Assembly (NCBI RefSeq): GCF_963677685.1
Contig: NZ_OY782186.1
Span: 372,001 to 436,000, forward strand
Direction of reading: 5' to 3'
DNA from: an uncultured Bacteroides sp.
GTDB lineage: Bacteria > Bacteroidota > Bacteroidia > Bacteroidales > Bacteroidaceae
Length of the DNA stretch: 64,000 bases
Translations under genes and position numbers: made by a program
The notes under the pieces: generated by a model
The model's database searches: none
What the model was told of the DNA's origin: nothing
The model's input: the letters and a program-made list of their open reading frames with translations, nothing else
In this document: positions 61,009 through 64,000 of the stretch, in pieces
Numbering within the stretch: position 1 is the first letter of the stretch
How the letters are laid out: each line of letters begins with the position of its first letter

Positions 61009-64000
61009 ATGACGATAAGGTTAAACAAAGTTACAAGAGATTTGAACGTGGGAATAGCAACTGTTGTTGAATTCCTGCAAAAGAAAGGGTACTCAATAGA
61101 GGCAAGTCCTAATGCGAAAATCACTGAAGAGCAGTATGCTATGTTGGTGAAAGCGTTTAGCACTGATAAAAACCTGAGAATAGAGTCTGAGCGTTTTATA
61201 CAAGAGCGGCAGAATAAAGACCGAAATAAAGCAGCGGTTGCTATTGATGGTTATGACAATGCTGAAGTTGAGAATCCATCGGTGGACGATATAATTAAAA
61301 CTGTCGTTCCAGAAGACGTGCGTCCAAAGTTTAAACCTGTCGGAAAGATCGATTTGAATAATCTGCGTCGAAAAAAAGAAAAGAAGGAGAACACTGCAGT
61401 AAAAGAGCAAAACACTGAAATAGAGGAAGTTAAAACTTCGAATCCTGAATTAGTAAAAGAAGAAGAAGTGAATATTGTTGATCCTGTCGCAGAAAAAGTA
61501 ACAGAAGAAAAAGAAGTAGTGAAAGAATTAACTCCAATGGAACCTGAAATGATTAATGAGGTCCCTGAACCGACTGAGGAATTAAAAGAATCTTTAGTTT
61601 TGGAAGAGAAAGTTATTCCAACTTTAGAAAAAGAGAAAGCACAAAACGAAACTGCTGATGATTCTCAGCCTCATCCGTCATCATCTAATAATGATGATGA
61701 GGACGTTTTTAAAATTAGACCGACGGAATTTGTCTCTAAGATTAATGTAATTGGGCAAATTGATCTTGCTGCCTTGAATCAAACTACTCGACCGAAGAAG
61801 AAATCTAAAGAGGAAAGGCGTAAGGAACGCGAAGACAAAGATAAGGTTCGTCAAGATCAAAAGAGACAAATAAAGGAAGCAATCATTAAAGAGATTCGTC
61901 AGGAAGATCCGAAATCGGTGAAAGTCGTTTCCAAGGAATCTGCTGATTCTGGCGCTAAGAAAAAGCGTAATCGTATAAATAAAGAGAAAGTTGACATAAA
62001 CAATGTCTCTTCTAATTTTGCTCGTCCTGTTCCTAATAGTGAAAAGAGTGCAAAATCTACTCAACATCCTGCTCACTCTAATTCTTCCTCTCATCCTAAT
62101 AAGAATCGTAATACTAACGCTGGAAGAGATCGATTTAAGAAACCTACTCTTAAGCAGGAGGTAAGTGAAGAAGATGTAGCTAAACAAATTAAAGAAACTT
62201 TGGCTCGTCTAACAACTAAAGGAAAAAATAAGACCTCAAAATATCGTAAAGAGAAACGTGAATCGGCTTTTAACAGACAACAAGAATTGGATGATAAAGA
62301 AATGGCTGATAGCCGTATCTTGAAATTAACAGAGTTTGTTACAGCTAATGAACTTGCAAGTATGATGGATATTTCTGTTAATCAGGTTATCGGTACTTGT
62401 ATGAGTATTGGGATGATGGTATCTATTAATCAACGCTTGGATGCTGAAACTATAAATTTGGTAGCGGAGGAGTTTGGATATAAAACAGAATATGTCAGTG
62501 CCGAGGTTTCTCAAGCTATAATAGAGGAAGATGATGATCCTGAAGAATTGGAACATCGTGCGCCTATTGTTACTGTTATGGGACATGTTGACCATGGTAA
62601 GACATCCTTGTTAGATTATATACGTAAGGCAAATGTAATTGCTGGCGAGGCTGGTGGAATTACTCAGCATATTGGTGCTTATAATGTGAAATTGGAGGAT
62701 GGAAGAAAAATAACATTCCTTGATACTCCAGGGCATGAAGCTTTTACGGCTATGCGTGCGCGTGGTGCTAAGGTAACTGATATTGCTATCATTATTGTTG
62801 CTGCTGATGATAATGTGATGCCTCAGACAAAAGAGGCCATAAATCATGCTATGGCAGCAGGTGTGCCGATTGTGTTTGCTATTAATAAAATTGATAAACC
62901 TGGTGCAAATCCTGATAAGATTAAAGAGGAATTGGCTAACATGAACTTCTTGGTTGAAGAATGGGGGGGGAAATACCAGTCTCAGGATGTTTCTGCCAAG
63001 CAAGGCATTGGAGTCAGAGAATTGATGGAAAGAGTCTTGCTTGAGGCTGAAATGTTGGATTTGAAAGCAAATCCCAATCGTAGAGCGATGGGGTCTATTA
63101 TTGAATCTACTTTAGACAAAGGACGTGGATATGTAGCTACGGTTTTGGTTTCTAATGGTACCCTTAAAATGGGAGATATTGTTTTAGCGGGAACCAGTTT
63201 TGGGCGTGTTAAGGCAATGTTTAATGAACGTAATCAACGTATAAAGCAAGCTGGTCCTTCAGAACCTGTTCTTATATTAGGATTAAATGGTGCTCCGACT
63301 GCCGGAGATACATTCCATGTTATAGAGACAGAGCAGGAAGCTCGTGAAATAGCTAATAAACGTGAGCAATTACAACGTGAACAAGGTTTGCGTACTCAGA
63401 AAATATTAACTTTAGATGAACTTGGTCGTCGTATTGCATTAGGTGACTTTAAAGAACTTAATGTGATTGTTAAAGGTGATGTGGATGGTTCTATTGAAGC
63501 ATTAAGCGACTCATTAATTAAATTGTCTACTGAGCAGATTCAAGTGAATGTCATCCATAAGGCTGTGGGGCAGATCTCTGAGTCAGATGTCACATTAGCA
63601 GCTGCTTCTGATGCGATTATTATTGGATTCCAAGTACGTCCTTCTGCTTCTGCTCGTAAGTTCGCAGAACAAGAAGGTGTTGATATTCGCATGTATTCGA
63701 TTATATATGATGCTATTGAAGAAGTAAAAGCTGCTATGGAGGGTATGCTCGCTCCAGTAGTGAAAGAAGTTGTAACGGCTTCTATTGAAGTTAGAGAAGT
63801 GTTTCATATTACTAAAGTCGGTACTGTGGCTGGAGCTATGGTTAAGGAAGGTAAAGTTAAACGTTCTGATAAGGCACGTCTTGTTCGTGATGGTATTGTA
63901 ATATTCTCTGGAGCTATTAATGCCCTGAAGCGCTTCAAGGATGATGTGAAGGAAGTTGCTGTTAACTATGAATGTGGTATCAGTCTAGTAAATTTCAATG
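61009..64000 (+). CDS. infB: Translation initiation factor IF-2 (cut by window edge)
   Basis: The frame is open from ATG 61009 to base 64000, about 997 residues, and continues beyond. The N-terminus has an IF2_N helix pair ([19 protein letters not shown]), followed by a long, charged, variable linker (about residues 60-440). The G domain has [21 protein letters not shown] and NKIDKPG. Domains II and III follow and the IF2 C-terminal domain begins ([15 protein letters not shown]). It delivers initiator tRNA to the ribosome. It lies 42 bp downstream of nusA. Confidence 0.97.
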   Translation, partial: MTIRLNKVTRDLNVGIATVVEFLQKKGYSIEASPNAKITEEQYAMLVKAFSTDKNLRIESERFIQERQNKDRNKAAVAIDGYDNAEVENPSVDDIIKTVVPEDVRPKFKPVGKIDLNNLRRKKEKKENTAVKEQNTEIEEVKTSNPELVKEEEVNIVDPVAEKVTEEKEVVKELTPMEPEMINEVPEPTEELKESLVLEEKVIPTLEKEKAQNETADDSQPHPSSSNNDDEDVFKIRPTEFVSKINVIGQIDLAALNQTTRPKKKSKEERRKEREDKDKVRQDQKRQIKEAIIKEIRQEDPKSVKVVSKESADSGAKKKRNRINKEKVDINNVSSNFARPVPNSEKSAKSTQHPAHSNSSSHPNKNRNTNAGRDRFKKPTLKQEVSEEDVAKQIKETLARLTTKGKNKTSKYRKEKRESAFNRQQELDDKEMADSRILKLTEFVTANELASMMDISVNQVIGTCMSIGMMVSINQRLDAETINLVAEEFGYKTEYVSAEVSQAIIEEDDDPEELEHRAPIVTVMGHVDHGKTSLLDYIRKANVIAGEAGGITQHIGAYNVKLEDGRKITFLDTPGHEAFTAMRARGAKVTDIAIIIVAADDNVMPQTKEAINHAMAAGVPIVFAINKIDKPGANPDKIKEELANMNFLVEEWGGKYQSQDVSAKQGIGVRELMERVLLEAEMLDLKANPNRRAMGSIIESTLDKGRGYVATVLVSNGTLKMGDIVLAGTSFGRVKAMFNERNQRIKQAGPSEPVLILGLNGAPTAGDTFHVIETEQEAREIANKREQLQREQGLRTQKILTLDELGRRIALGDFKELNVIVKGDVDGSIEALSDSLIKLSTEQIQVNVIHKAVGQISESDVTLAAASDAIIIGFQVRPSASARKFAEQEGVDIRMYSIIYDAIEEVKAAMEGMLAPVVKEVVTASIEVREVFHITKVGTVAGAMVKEGKVKRSDKARLVRDGIVIFSGAINALKRFKDDVKEVAVNYECGISLVNFN

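Overview
The window is a chromosomal segment of a gut Bacteroides (order Bacteroidales). Three things point there. Many genes are preceded by the Bacteroidales -7 promoter element TAnnTTTG. The families are typical of the genus (TonB receptor with a carboxypeptidase-like N-terminal domain, DUF4254, DUF2851, DUF4252, DUF2807, GH3-like protein, S26 peptidase pair). Housekeeping gene pairs such as fabF-rnc, speA/argB and rimP-nusA-infB also fit. The species cannot be fixed from sequence reading alone.

Layout, 1-19 kb. 1-2409: a metal-uptake island, with a TonB receptor cut by the window edge and a His-rich membrane protein on the minus strand, divergent from a Fur/Zur-type regulator across a 15-bp inverted repeat. 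2430-5390: nrdDG (anaerobic ribonucleotide reductase) behind a cobalamin riboswitch. 5899-8007: ovoA (ovothiol synthesis). 8194-10917: aldo/keto reductase, AraC regulator, GNAT acetyltransferase. 11031-13266: D-fructuronate/D-mannonate catabolism (SDR plus uxuA) with a probable interspersed repeat between the two genes. 13357-17179: dapB, two signal-peptidase-I genes (the second lacks both catalytic residues) and a WbqC-like gene.

Layout, 17-34 kb. 17289-22858: envelope and hypothetical proteins on the plus strand (DUF2851, DUF4348, CBM9-like, Ig-like lipoprotein, DUF3108). 22968-34309: housekeeping genes (cysS, SNF2 helicase, GH3-like, pfkA, rnc, fabF, acpP, purN, pdxB).

Layout, 34-50 kb: a lipopolysaccharide glycan locus. 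It holds DUF4254, GT9, GT8, UDP-galactopyranose mutase, a galactofuranosyltransferase-like GT, an LPS-kinase-like gene, a cassette of CDP-glycerol-type phosphotransferase, aminotransferase and cytidylyltransferase, a GT2 and an MsbA-type exporter. Embedded in it, between two decayed insertion sequences, is a lipoprotein with a MACPF (pore-forming) domain and three C-terminal lectin-like repeats. This matches the organisation known for the LPS-targeting Bacteroidales secreted antimicrobial proteins (BSAPs), where toxin gene and altered LPS genes travel together and the altered glycan gives self-resistance. It is the most interesting system here.

Layout, 50-64 kb: RNase H, aroK, a YgjP-like metallopeptidase, two DUF2807 lipoproteins, an ECF sigma/anti-sigma/DUF4252 operon, argB, speA, and the rimP-nusA-infB operon running off the right edge.
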